Source: Vagococcus allomyrinae (GTDB lineage Bacteria > Bacillota > Bacilli > Lactobacillales > Vagococcaceae). From it: a DNA stretch of 64,000 nucleotides. Position 1 is the first letter of the stretch; every line of letters begins with the position of its first letter. Made by a program: the position numbers and the translations under genes. Location of the stretch: NCBI RefSeq assembly GCF_017829975.1, contig NZ_JAEEGA010000001.1, forward strand, positions 248,001 to 312,000, in the 5' to 3' direction. This document shows positions 7,979-16,157 of this stretch, in pieces. The notes beneath the pieces are model-generated. The model was not told the origin of the DNA and did not search any database. It saw only the letters and a program-made list of their open reading frames with translations.

Positions 7979-9148
7979 ATGGAGATTAAGTTGGATGAGA
8001 TGTTGCAGCAAATGATTAATTGGCGTCGCTTTTTGCACGCCCATCCGGAGCTTTCTTACGAGGAGTGCCAAACTTCGAAATGGTTACAAGAAAAAGTTCA
8101 GACCTTTGGGGATTATCGCATTCAAAAAGTCGGGAGGACGAGCTTTATTGCTACCATTGATGGTTGTAAAGTAGGATCAAAGGAGGTCTTGGCTTTTCGA
8201 ACAGATATGGATGGCCTGCCCATTCAAGAAGAGACGGCTTTGTCTTACCAATCAATTGTACCAGGTGTCATGCACGCTTGTGGTCACGATTTTCACATGG
8301 CCATGTTGCTTGGCTTAGCGGAGGTTTTGGGGAGAAATACAGCTGATTTTTCTAATCGTGTCAAGTTGGTTTTTCAAAGTGCTGAAGAAGTACCGCCAGG
8401 TGGCGGGGTTGAGCTAGTTAATTCTGGTTATTTAGATGATGTCGATTTTATTTATGGTTTTCATATATTTCCCAATCATCCAGTAGGTCATGTAGGAATT
8501 GCTAGCGGAGCAGTCACGGCGTCTCAGGATATTATCGAGCTGGAAATTAATGGCAGAGGGAGTCATGGCGCGACTCCTGAACTCAGCATAGATCCAATTG
8601 CAATAGGGGCTCAGCTAATTAATAGTTTGAATCAGATCGTTTCTCGTAATATATCTCCCTTTGAGTCGGCGGTCATTTCATTTGGCCAATTTAGCTCAGG
8701 TGATATTTTTAATATTATTCCTGATCGTGCTGTCTTGAAGGGGAATGTTAGAACGACAAACGATCAAGTGAGAGCTCTCGTTAAACAGCGCGTAGAGGAA
8801 GTGGTTAAAGGGATTTGTCAGGCGAATCATGCTGACTATCAGTTGAATTATCTCCAAGGGTATGGGCCAGTGATCAATGATTTAAAAGCGACGGCGATGG
8901 CTGAGCGGGCAGTGAAACAGGCTCTTGGTGTTGCGAACCTTTTCTCGAATCCTCAAAAAATGGTTAGTGAAGATTTCTCAGAGTATACCGCTCGTTTTCA
9001 GGGGTGTTTTATGATTTTAGGGGGCGGTGAAGCTTGTGACGGTTATCGCTATATGAATCATCATCCTAAATTTATCGCCGATGAACGGGCCATGCTAGCA
9101 GGGCTACAGGTCTATTTACAATTAATCGAAGAGCACAGTCAATCTTGA
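7979..9148 (+). CDS. M20 family metallo-amidohydrolase (N-acyl hydrolase)
   Basis: 389 residues, the normal length for the M20D group (hippurate hydrolase, N-acetyl-diaminopimelate deacetylase, IAA-amino-acid hydrolase). Metal-site motifs are visible: HACGHD (99-104), the AEE general base (135-137), HG in GRGSHGATP of the dimerisation domain, SEDFSEY, and the last ligand in NHHPKF. The start is ATG 7979, 8 bases behind AGGGGG; GTG 7970 lies inside that site and is less likely. The enzyme should hydrolyse an amide bond of an N-acyl compound in the cytoplasm. With the GNAT gene it points to an N-acylated substrate for the operon. Confidence 0.9.
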   Translation: MEIKLDEMLQQMINWRRFLHAHPELSYEECQTSKWLQEKVQTFGDYRIQKVGRTSFIATIDGCKVGSKEVLAFRTDMDGLPIQEETALSYQSIVPGVMHACGHDFHMAMLLGLAEVLGRNTADFSNRVKLVFQSAEEVPPGGGVELVNSGYLDDVDFIYGFHIFPNHPVGHVGIASGAVTASQDIIELEINGRGSHGATPELSIDPIAIGAQLINSLNQIVSRNISPFESAVISFGQFSSGDIFNIIPDRAVLKGNVRTTNDQVRALVKQRVEEVVKGICQANHADYQLNYLQGYGPVINDLKATAMAERAVKQALGVANLFSNPQKMVSEDFSEYTARFQGCFMILGGGEACDGYRYMNHHPKFIADERAMLAGLQVYLQLIEEHSQS

Positions 9149-9171
9149 GATAACAGAAAGTAGGAGAAGCC

Positions 9172-9810
9172 ATGAATAGTCGTCGAGTAGTAGGGTTTGT
9201 TGAAAAAATCTATCAGTTATTAATGATTAATATTTGTTTTTTTATTACGACATTACCCTTAATGGCAGCGTTAATTTTATTAAAACCAACGCTTATGGCC
9301 CTTCCATTTTACCTGATTGCCAGTGTTTCACTAGGTCCGACCTTATTTGCCACTTCTGATTGTGTCAGTCGGTTAACAGAAGAGCAGACCGTCGAGGTGT
9401 TTAAAACGTTTTTTGAGAGTTGGCGGAAGCAGTTTAAGATGAGCTTAGGTATGACTTATTTATTGGAGATGGTTGTGATTATCGGTATCGTGGACATGAT
9501 TTATTTTTCTCAAAGTGATTATTTGCAATGGTTTAATCCGATTATTGTGTTAATAATGGTCGTAGTGTTAATGATCTATGGTAATTGGCTGATTGTCTAT
9601 CCCAGAAGTTTAAAAAACACTAAAGAAATAATCAAAGAAGCTACTTACTATGCTTTTTCAAAGTGGCTTTTGAGTTTGGTGAATGCTCTACTATTAGGTA
9701 TCCTTTTTTTAACGATGATTATCAAACCAGTATTTGGTTTCTTAGTTTTCCCAAGTTTGATAGTGATCCTGATGTTATGGAATACGCGTAAATTAGTAGA
9801 AAACACGTAG
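9172..9810 (+). CDS. YesL-like DUF624 membrane protein
   Basis: 212 residues with five or six hydrophobic helices and the DUF624 features LLMINICFFITTLPL and a loop with SLGPTLFATSDCVSRL. YesL-type proteins of unknown function are usually found next to carbohydrate transport and degradation genes in Bacillota, which fits the end position in this operon. Start ATG 9172 follows GTAGGAGAAGCC. A clear terminator follows the stop codon, so this is the last gene of the operon. Confidence 0.8.
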   Translation: MNSRRVVGFVEKIYQLLMINICFFITTLPLMAALILLKPTLMALPFYLIASVSLGPTLFATSDCVSRLTEEQTVEVFKTFFESWRKQFKMSLGMTYLLEMVVIIGIVDMIYFSQSDYLQWFNPIIVLIMVVVLMIYGNWLIVYPRSLKNTKEIIKEATYYAFSKWLLSLVNALLLGILFLTMIIKPVFGFLVFPSLIVILMLWNTRKLVENT

Positions 9811-9825
9811 CTGGTGTTAATAAGT

Positions 9826-9856
9826 AAAGGCTAGGAACATAACGTTCCTAGCCTTT
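9826..9856. terminator. Bidirectional rho-independent terminator
   Basis: A perfect 13-bp stem (AAAGGCTAGGAAC and its complement) with a 5-base loop lies between two convergent genes, the YesL-like gene on + and the MFS gene on -. A/T runs at the stem base are short, so efficiency may be moderate. Confidence 0.85.
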
Positions 9857-9878
9857 AGCTGGTTGTTAGCAGCGGCTC

Positions 9879-11117
9879 TTAAGAGACTACTTTGTCTTTT
9901 TTAATGGTTTTTGCAAGGAGTAAGGAAGCAATAACACAACAGATCGCCATCACGATTGCGTAGATAAACATCATATTAAAGCCAGCTTTGCCCTCGTTAT
10001 TATCCAACCAACCACCAATCATGGTATACATAAAGACATCTGGCAAATAACCTAAACAAGAAACAATTCCCGATACGCGACCAGTTTTAGAAATAGGAAT
10101 ACCGGCATCATCAATGATAGCAAAATACTGACTGCGAATCAGGTAAATAAAGAACATGCCTGCGACGAAGTTAGCGAGAATAATCGCGATTAAGCCTTTA
10201 TCTGCTGGTAACATCAGGAACAAGCCGTAAGATAGTCCAGTTAAAACAGCACCACCGACAATAACTTTAAGACGTGAGCCAATCTTATCAGCTAGGAAAC
10301 CACCGATAATTCCACCAAAAGCCTGAATGATATAGCGAACACCGCCCAATGTTGCACCACCTGAGACAGATAGGCCGTATACATTAATGGCTAATGTGTT
10401 GATGTAGCCAAAAATACCGTAGAGGCTGTAACCAAAAAAGACGATAGCGACTAGTAACCAAACACGAGGAATGGCCAATTGCTTAAAGGTGCCAATGATA
10501 ACCTCTTTTAGGGATTCAACTTCCTCTTCTTGAGTGGTGTCTTCGATAAAGAACCAGTTCAAAATGCCAATAATAATCACAACGATGGCACAGGTCCGAA
10601 TGGCCCAAGCGGTTCCTAAAATATCATTGGCAAAGCGGCCGTAGACAGCGGTCATGCCAAATACTAGGAGGGCGTTTAAGATACCTCGCAAGCCTTCTTG
10701 TAAACCGAAAAGTCGCCCTTGTTCGGAAGAATCACCTAACATTCTGGTGGCTTTAATCATGGCTGACCAGTAGGTGATGATTGTTGAAACACCCATTAAA
10801 ACAAATATCAGACGGGCAATATTAAAAGATGGAAAGGTTGAAAACCATAAACCTAAAAGTCCAGTTGCTAAAAATGAAAAGGTTAACAACTTTCGAGCAG
10901 AAAATTTGTCGGCCACAATGCCACCTACAAAATAAGAAAAAGTTGCCATAGTAGCGTAACCAGAAGATAACATGCCCATTTGAGCATTGGATAAATTCAT
11001 GGCTTTTTGAATTGGAACGTAGAACGTTTCACGAATGTAAGGCAATTGAAAAATGATGCCAGCCCCAGCCGCTAAGAGTAATAGAGTTCCATACTTTTTG
11101 ATAAATGCTTTATTCAT
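9879..11117 (-). CDS. MFS transporter (YgcS-like position in an ygc-type locus)
   Basis: 412 residues, about 12 transmembrane segments. VADKFSARKLL between helices 2 and 3 is the MFS loop motif. ATG 11117 is 8 bases after GGAGG and gives MNKAFIKKYG; the longer frame has an upstream extension without support. The protein resembles organophosphate/hexuronate-type MFS importers, but I cannot name the substrate. Gene context (RpiR regulator, FAD oxidase, EtfAB-like, SDR, FGGY kinase) mirrors the E. coli ygc region, which also includes an MFS permease (YgcS), so it probably imports the polyol- or sugar-like substrate of the pathway. Confidence 0.85.
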   Translation of the reverse strand: MNKAFIKKYGTLLLLAAGAGIIFQLPYIRETFYVPIQKAMNLSNAQMGMLSSGYATMATFSYFVGGIVADKFSARKLLTFSFLATGLLGLWFSTFPSFNIARLIFVLMGVSTIITYWSAMIKATRMLGDSSEQGRLFGLQEGLRGILNALLVFGMTAVYGRFANDILGTAWAIRTCAIVVIIIGILNWFFIEDTTQEEEVESLKEVIIGTFKQLAIPRVWLLVAIVFFGYSLYGIFGYINTLAINVYGLSVSGGATLGGVRYIIQAFGGIIGGFLADKIGSRLKVIVGGAVLTGLSYGLFLMLPADKGLIAIILANFVAGMFFIYLIRSQYFAIIDDAGIPISKTGRVSGIVSCLGYLPDVFMYTMIGGWLDNNEGKAGFNMMFIYAIVMAICCVIASLLLAKTIKKDKVVS

Positions 11118-11229
11118 TGAATAAACCTCCAGTAAAGAAATTTGGTTGGAAAAAATAAACGACAAATAAGGTGTGATCCGGCACCATTGCTCATCGCTAT
11201 TGCTCTCTATTCTCTCTAGTAACACACTT

Positions 11230-11258
11230 AGTGTAAAGGTTTTCGCAAGAGGTGTCAA
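11230..11258 (-). promoter_or_regulatory. Promoter of the MFS transporter gene
   Basis: On the - strand TTGACA (11258-11253), a 17-base spacer and TACACT (11235-11230) make a near-consensus sigma-A promoter. The spacer contains GCGAAAACCTTTACAC; GTGTAAA-N2-TTTTC recurs near 11356, which could be an operator. The role of these boxes is inference. Confidence 0.75.
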
Positions 11259-11444
11259 CGGTTTTATTCTAATAAAATATTCAGCAAATTATAATCTTAA
11301 TTTAATGCAATGGGCGCTTTATCTGATATATAGTCCTTAAATTAAAGGTTTTTGGTGTAAAATTTTCCTTTTGAGATTTGGTGATGGTTGCGAGATAAGA
11401 ATGGGAATCAGTGAGTTTGTGAAAGCGAAAAGCAGGTGGTGACA

Positions 11445-11890
11445 ATCAAAACCTCCAGTGAGAACTGGAGGTTTGCTCTTCGGCTGGAAGCCTCTTTTAC
11501 CGGCCACGGCCTAAAAGGCCTCCTGAGCGGGTCTCCCTCACGCACCACTTTTTCTCACTGATTCTAAAAGAATCTCATTCTTTTTTATTTTTTGCTATTT
11601 TTATTGCCTGTAAACGGATCATATTCCTCAAATAACGTCAGCTGATCTGCTACGTGATCTTCTTGTACTTGCCATAAATGATCTGGCGACGGTATTTAGG
11701 CGCAAAAACGATATGATACTTACATTTCCATACGGTGTGTGATAAACTTTGATTGTCCTTTTTCATAAAGGGACCTCCTTTAATGTTAATGATACGGTCG
11801 GGAAACCAATATCAGTTTAACATTTTAGGAGGCTTTTTTAATACCCCGCTGGAAGCTCTAAGGAACCACCCGCATAGCAGGTGGTTTTCA
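11445..11890 (-). mobile_element. Internally deleted IS200-type element (non-autonomous remnant)
   Basis: On the - strand the element opens with a subterminal hairpin (11864-11886, AACCACCTGC / GCGGGTGGTT arms), then a short leader, a truncated tnpA (11766-11585), a GC-rich structured tail and a terminal hairpin (11450-11473, AACCTCCAGT arms). Hairpins at both ends with a small Y1 transposase between them are the plan of IS200/IS605 elements. A full copy should be about 700 bp; this one is about 445 bp because the middle of tnpA is missing. Exact ends are estimated from the hairpins. It sits between the MFS promoter and the regulator's terminator. Confidence 0.85.
11585..11766 (-). pseudogene. 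tnpA: IS200-type transposase tnpA, internally deleted and frameshifted
   Basis: ATG 11766 with AGGAGGTCC upstream opens a frame that matches the IS200 transposase N-terminus (SHTVWKCKYHIVFAPKYRRQ) for about 34 codons, then stops at 11652-11650. In another frame the sequence continues directly with the typical C-terminus (VADQLTLFEEYDPFTG) to TAA 11587-11585. The roughly 90 codons between, including the HUH motif and catalytic Tyr, are gone. The product cannot be active; the element could only move with a transposase supplied in trans. Confidence 0.9.
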
Positions 11891-11899
11891 AAACATATA

Positions 11900-11936
11900 A
11901 AAAAGGGAGACTTAACTCATTGAGTTAAGTCTCTCT
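11900..11936 (-). terminator. Terminator of the RpiR-type regulator gene
   Basis: A 13-bp perfect inverted repeat (GAGACTTAACTCA) overlaps the last codons of the regulator and is followed on the - strand by TTTTTTAT. The mobile-element remnant lies just beyond it. Confidence 0.8.
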
Positions 11937-12644
11937 TTTTGTTTGTTTGCTTAGTTCACGGATCACTTCTTCGATAAAGATGAATAAGATGGTTCGTGTT
12001 TTTTCATGTGATGCCAAATGATCGGCTTGCTGGGACTTGGTTAAATAGATGATTTCTGCATTATCAAGTAATAAGTTTGAGTTCAATTCTTCGATAACGA
12101 GTAGTGCTTTTGCCTGCTGTCGATTGGCTTCTTCAAACAATGAGTCGAATTGGGCGAATTTTCCGGCAACTGAAAAAATCAATAGTAAGGTGTTTTCTGT
12201 CAGCAAGCCAGGAATCATCGAAGCTTCAGTTGCGCGAATGACATGTTTTTCGACCGTGTAAGTCAATTTATATTCAAAATACTCCATACAAATATTGGTT
12301 GGGCCGTAGCCAAATAAAATAATTTTATCATAGGTGCTAATGAGTTCTGCCAGATAGGTTGCTGTTGAAGGGTCAAAATTTTCCATGAAGTCTTTAATGC
12401 GAGAAAATTCGGTACTCATTTTTTTCTGTTTGACTAATTCTTTGCCAGTAATAAAGCGAAAGTATTCCTTGTAGCCTGAAAAGCCAATTTTTTTGACGAA
12501 TTTCGAAATTTTTGAAGGAGAGACACCTGTTAGGGCAGCAGCTTCAGTGATGGTTAAGGCTTTGGTTTTACTTTCTTCACTTAGAATATTATGGATGGTT
12601 ACTTCTAAATCATTTAAGTGATTTAACTGTATTCTTATTGTCAA
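11925..12644 (-). CDS. MurR/RpiR family transcriptional regulator
   Basis: N-terminal RpiR helix-turn-helix (LTITEAAALTGVSPSKISKF, then GFSGYKEYFRF) and a C-terminal SIS sugar-phosphate-binding domain (KIILFGYGPTN, then LLIFSVAGKF) where an effector would bind. About 239 residues. The start is uncertain: TTG 12644 gives the family-like start but is only 2 bases behind GGGAGG, and a longer frame runs to 12698. It is divergent from the oxidase operon, with an inverted repeat GGAAA-GT-TTTCC in the gap. It most likely controls that operon and the MFS gene in response to a phosphorylated intermediate. Confidence 0.85.
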   Translation of the reverse strand: MTIRIQLNHLNDLEVTIHNILSEESKTKALTITEAAALTGVSPSKISKFVKKIGFSGYKEYFRFITGKELVKQKKMSTEFSRIKDFMENFDPSTATYLAELISTYDKIILFGYGPTNICMEYFEYKLTYTVEKHVIRATEASMIPGLLTENTLLLIFSVAGKFAQFDSLFEEANRQQAKALLVIEELNSNLLLDNAEIIYLTKSQQADHLASHEKTRTILFIFIEEVIRELSKQTKRET

Positions 12645-12704
12645 CACCTCCCAATAAATTATGTCTAAAGCATAGCACAGTCTGACGTTAAAGAGCAAAT
12701 CTGT

Positions 12705-12716
12705 GGAAAGTTTTCC
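12705..12716. promoter_or_regulatory. Candidate operator of the RpiR-type regulator
   Basis: GGAAAGTTTTCC has symmetrical arms GGAAA/TTTCC around two bases, the A/T-rich palindrome style of RpiR-family operators, and lies between the divergent regulator and oxidase genes. Assignment is inference from position and symmetry. Confidence 0.45.
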
Positions 12717-12788
12717 GTTTAAAGTTAATTACATACAATAAATTGGAAAATCTAATCAAATTTTAATGTAAAGATGAAAGTTCCATTG

Positions 12789-12816
12789 TATACTAAAAAC
12801 AAGAAAAGCGCTTTCT
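12789..12816 (+). promoter_or_regulatory. Promoter -10 and cre (CcpA) box of the oxidase operon
   Basis: TATACT at 12789-12794 is the best -10 match; no strong -35 is seen. Immediately downstream, GAAAAGCGCTTTCT (12803-12816) matches the ideal cre sequence TGAAAGCGCTTTCA in 11 of 14 positions, at the expected transcription start. CcpA bound there would repress the operon during growth on preferred sugars. Confidence 0.7.
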
Positions 12817-12842
12817 GATAAAAAATGAATGGAGCTAGTTGA

Positions 12843-14330
12843 ATGAATTCCGATGTGTTGATAAAAGAAACGATTGTTGCAGATGTAAAAAAGATGGTCT
12901 CTGATGAGCAAGTTGTCACGGATTATGAGACGTTATATGAGGCCTCGTCTGACCGGTACCGGAAATATGCCAAGGCTAAAAGAGTGTTAGATAATCCGAT
13001 GCCAACGGCTGTAGTTTATCCTCATAATGTCAATGAAGTCAGAGATTTGCTGATGTATGCCAATGAAAATGACCTTAATGTTATTCCTCGAAGTGGTCAA
13101 ACAGCCACTGAAGGTGGTCTTGAAAACTGGAAAGAGTTAGCTTTAGTCATTGATGGTTCGCGAATGAATAAGATCATCAACATTGATCCTTATAACATGC
13201 AAGCAACCGTTGAAGCAGGTGTTAAATTGCAGGACTTAGAAGACGAGCTGAGAAAAATCGGCTATACAACCGGTCACTCTCCTCAATCAAAACCAGTGGC
13301 CCAGTACGGCGGTTTAGTCGCGACCCGCTCCATCGGCCAATTCTCGACCTTATATGGTGGAATTGAGGATATGGTAGTTGGTTTGGAATGTGTGTTTCCT
13401 AATGGGCATATCTCGCGAATTAAGAATGTCTCCAGACGAGCAGGGGGACCTGATATCCGTCATATTGTGATTGGCAACGAAGGAACACTTTGCTATATTA
13501 CCGAAGTCACGGTAAAAATCTTTAAGTACTACCCAGAAAACAATCAATTTTTTGGCTATTTAGTAAATGACGTGGAAACCGGTATTAAAGTCTTGCGTGA
13601 GGTGATGACTAACGGTTATCGTCCTTCGGTTGCGCGGACCTATTCGCCAGAAGATGCTCGCCAGCACTTTTATCATTTTTATGAAGACAAATGTGTGTTA
13701 CTCTTTATGGCCGAAGGACCAAAAGGAATTGTTGAAGCAACAGGTGTCGGAATTGAAGAAGCTGTTAAGAAATTTCAAGATGGGATCTACAAACAAGTGG
13801 ACAGTCAACTGATTGCTAACTGGTTTAACCAATTGAATTGGACTCAGCAAACCATTGATGATGAAGTTCAAGGGATGATCGACAATGATAAACACGACGG
13901 TTTTACCACTGAGATTTCAGCCGACTGGGAAACTATTCCCACCATCTATAACAACGTTGTTCAGCGGATTCGCACAGAATTTCCGCGAGCTCATGACTTG
14001 ACGATGCTTGGTGGTCACTCCTCACACAGCTATATCAACGGAACTAATATGTATTTCGTTTATAACTATACTATTAATTGTGAACCGGAAGATGAGATGA
14101 AAATTTATCATCACCCGATTCAAGCGATTATTGTAGAGGAAACCTTAAAATTAGGTGGTTCGATGTGTCACCACCACGGCATTGGGAAATACCGTAACGA
14201 GTGGACAAAAGAAGAACATCAGTCAGCTTACTACATGCTGGATAGTTTAAAAGAGGTTTTTGATCCAAAAGGAATTATGAACTACGGGACGATTTACCCG
14301 GTCCAAGAAGGATATAAATATCAAAGATAG
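12843..14330 (+). CDS. FAD-binding oxidase, alkyl-DHAP synthase/VAO type (YgcU-like)
   Basis: 495 residues. The FAD-binding PCMH domain shows the pyrophosphate loop IPRSGQTATEGG (81-92) and IGNEGTLCYITEVTVKI. The C-terminal domain has GGHSSHSYINGTNMYF and HHHGIGK (443-449), a motif shared with alkyl-dihydroxyacetonephosphate synthases and their bacterial relatives such as E. coli YgcU. The enzyme probably oxidises a hydroxyl of a polyol or hydroxy-acid and hands electrons to the ETF pair encoded next. ATG 12843 follows GGAGCTAGTTGA. First gene of a cre-controlled operon. Confidence 0.85.
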   Translation: MNSDVLIKETIVADVKKMVSDEQVVTDYETLYEASSDRYRKYAKAKRVLDNPMPTAVVYPHNVNEVRDLLMYANENDLNVIPRSGQTATEGGLENWKELALVIDGSRMNKIINIDPYNMQATVEAGVKLQDLEDELRKIGYTTGHSPQSKPVAQYGGLVATRSIGQFSTLYGGIEDMVVGLECVFPNGHISRIKNVSRRAGGPDIRHIVIGNEGTLCYITEVTVKIFKYYPENNQFFGYLVNDVETGIKVLREVMTNGYRPSVARTYSPEDARQHFYHFYEDKCVLLFMAEGPKGIVEATGVGIEEAVKKFQDGIYKQVDSQLIANWFNQLNWTQQTIDDEVQGMIDNDKHDGFTTEISADWETIPTIYNNVVQRIRTEFPRAHDLTMLGGHSSHSYINGTNMYFVYNYTINCEPEDEMKIYHHPIQAIIVEETLKLGGSMCHHHGIGKYRNEWTKEEHQSAYYMLDSLKEVFDPKGIMNYGTIYPVQEGYKYQR

Positions 14331-14343
14331 TCAGATTTTAAGG

Positions 14344-14365
14344 TGAGGGCGCCTCGTCGCCCTCA
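14344..14365. other. Intercistronic stem-loop
   Basis: TGAGGGCG and CGCCCTCA form a perfect 8-bp GC-rich stem with a 6-base loop in the 64-base gap between the oxidase and EtfB-like genes. No T-run follows, so it is more likely an mRNA stabiliser or processing signal than a terminator. Confidence 0.6.
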
Positions 14366-14394
14366 GCTGACAAAAAGGTTAGGAAGAATAATCA

Positions 14395-15183
14395 ATGCAG
14401 ATAATTTGTCTAATTAAATTTGTTCCAGACACTGACCAGTATGAATATGATTATCAACGGGATAAAATCAATCGTGAAAAATCACGGATGATTTTAAACC
14501 CAGATGATCGTAATGCTTTAGCTTGGGCGTTGGCCTACAAAAAAAAGCACCCTAATACTCGTGTTGAAGTTTTGACCATGGGGCCGACTAAACAAACGGA
14601 AGAACTTAAAAATATCATCCGGGTAGGGGCAGACAAGGCGGTTTTAATCAGCGACAGTCAATTTGCAGGAAGTGATTCGCTTGCAACTAGTCTGGTGCTG
14701 GCAAGATACCTTCAGTCTCAGACCTTTGACCTGATTTTGACAGGGACCCATACGCTAGACGGCGGGACTGGTCACATTGGACCACAAGTAGCAGAGCTGC
14801 TAGGGATTAACCAATTCTCAAATATTCGATCCGTTGAAGAGGTTAATCGAGAGTTTTCAGTAGTAGAGGCAGCTCAAGATGGTGGTAGCATTCGTTTAAA
14901 GCTACAAAATCCATGTCTTTTAGGGATGACGAGTCAAATGAATTTGCGCTTAGGTTTCGTTAGATATGAATCAATTGACAAAAATGTCGATAGCCAATTC
15001 TCTCTAGTAACAAACGAAACCTTAGGACTTGCAAAAAATGAAATCGGTCGCAATGGCTCTCCGACCAAGGTGCGTCAAAACGTTATTGCCAAAAGACAAA
15101 AAGTGACACAAAAAAAGATCAAAGTGGATGATGAAGGAATCGATGACGTAATTAATTATTTAAAAGAAAAGGCGTATTTATGA
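14395..15183 (+). CDS. Electron transfer flavoprotein beta-subunit-like protein (FixA/YgcR-like)
   Basis: 262 residues. The ETF-beta fold is recognisable from the start IICLIKFVPDTDQYEYD, DRNALAWALAYKKKHP, EVLTMGP and FDLILTGTHTLDGGTGHIGP, which correspond to the adenine-nucleotide loop of EtfB/FixA. It forms a heterodimer with the EtfA-like product of the next gene, to which it is coupled by a 4-base overlap. In this locus it would take electrons from the FAD oxidase. E. coli ygcR holds the same position relative to ygcQ. The final electron acceptor is not encoded here. Confidence 0.88.
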   Translation: MQIICLIKFVPDTDQYEYDYQRDKINREKSRMILNPDDRNALAWALAYKKKHPNTRVEVLTMGPTKQTEELKNIIRVGADKAVLISDSQFAGSDSLATSLVLARYLQSQTFDLILTGTHTLDGGTGHIGPQVAELLGINQFSNIRSVEEVNREFSVVEAAQDGGSIRLKLQNPCLLGMTSQMNLRLGFVRYESIDKNVDSQFSLVTNETLGLAKNEIGRNGSPTKVRQNVIAKRQKVTQKKIKVDDEGIDDVINYLKEKAYL

Positions 15184-16112
15184 TGTTTAACTCACTTATT
15201 ATTATCGATAATGACTATCTCAAAGATTCAGTCGATTTAGTCGAGGTGGCCAATCAATTAGCGGGGACGGAAGAATCGGTTGTCAGCGGCTTGGGGATTA
15301 ACTTGGTAGACAAGGAGATCACAGGATTTGATTCACTTATTTGTGTGGACTTACCAGATCTTCAATTAAAAGACAGTCGCGTGCTGACGGATATCATTCA
15401 ACAGGTTCAACAAACGTATGAATTCGATAGTATTATCGTCTTGGCTACTGACTTTGGCCGGATGGTCGCCCCTCGGGTGGCCATGCGACTGAAGGTTGGC
15501 TTGGTGGCAGATATTACAGCGATTGACACTCATCAAAAGGAACGTCGGTTGATTCGCCCAGCATTTTCAGGGAATATGTTGGCCAGTATTGTCTGTGACT
15601 CTACACCGATTATGGCAAGTGTTCATCCTAATGTGTTTCATTTTCAAGGGACGAAGCAACCAACTGTCAGTCAATTTGCTATTAATCAATTGAAACCGTC
15701 CTCAATTGAGGTGTTAGCCATTACTCAGGAAGCTGGCAACCAAGATATTCGGGAAGCAGAGGTAATCGTGGCAGCAGGTGCCGGTTATCATGCAGATATT
15801 GCCGATTTAAATGGAATCGCCACCAAATTAAAGGGAGCGGTGGCAGTCTCAAAGCCATTAGTAGAGCAACAGCGCGCTCCACGGGAAATTCAAGTGGGGC
15901 AATCAGGGAAAACGGTCAGCCCTCATTTGTACATCGCCTTGGGAATATACGGTTCCATGCAACATGTTGAGGGACTTAAAAATGTTAAAGATATCATCTC
16001 GGTGAACACAGATGAAGGGGCACCGCTGAACTACTTGGCCAATTTGGTGGTCATTGGTGACGCGGTAGAGTTTATTAACAAGTTAACAGCTAGACTCCAA
16101 GAGGGAACTTAA
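15180..16112 (+). CDS. Electron transfer flavoprotein alpha-subunit-like protein (FixB/YgcQ-like)
   Basis: 310 residues. The C-terminal FAD domain is typical of EtfA: VGQSGKTVSPHLYIALGIYG, QHVEGLKNV and SVNTDEGAPLNYLANLVVIGD, the last being the flavin-binding segment. The N-terminal domain is more divergent. ATG 15180 overlaps the stop of the EtfB-like gene, so the two subunits should be made in equal amounts. Together they form a small soluble flavoprotein shuttle for the oxidase at 12843. An acyl-CoA dehydrogenase or ETF:quinone oxidoreductase is absent nearby, so this is not a standard fatty-acid ETF. Confidence 0.9.
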   Translation: MMFNSLIIIDNDYLKDSVDLVEVANQLAGTEESVVSGLGINLVDKEITGFDSLICVDLPDLQLKDSRVLTDIIQQVQQTYEFDSIIVLATDFGRMVAPRVAMRLKVGLVADITAIDTHQKERRLIRPAFSGNMLASIVCDSTPIMASVHPNVFHFQGTKQPTVSQFAINQLKPSSIEVLAITQEAGNQDIREAEVIVAAGAGYHADIADLNGIATKLKGAVAVSKPLVEQQRAPREIQVGQSGKTVSPHLYIALGIYGSMQHVEGLKNVKDIISVNTDEGAPLNYLANLVVIGDAVEFINKLTARLQEGT

Positions 16113-16157
16113 TGTTCCGACAATTTTAACTAAACTAACAGAAAAGAAGGTAATAAG

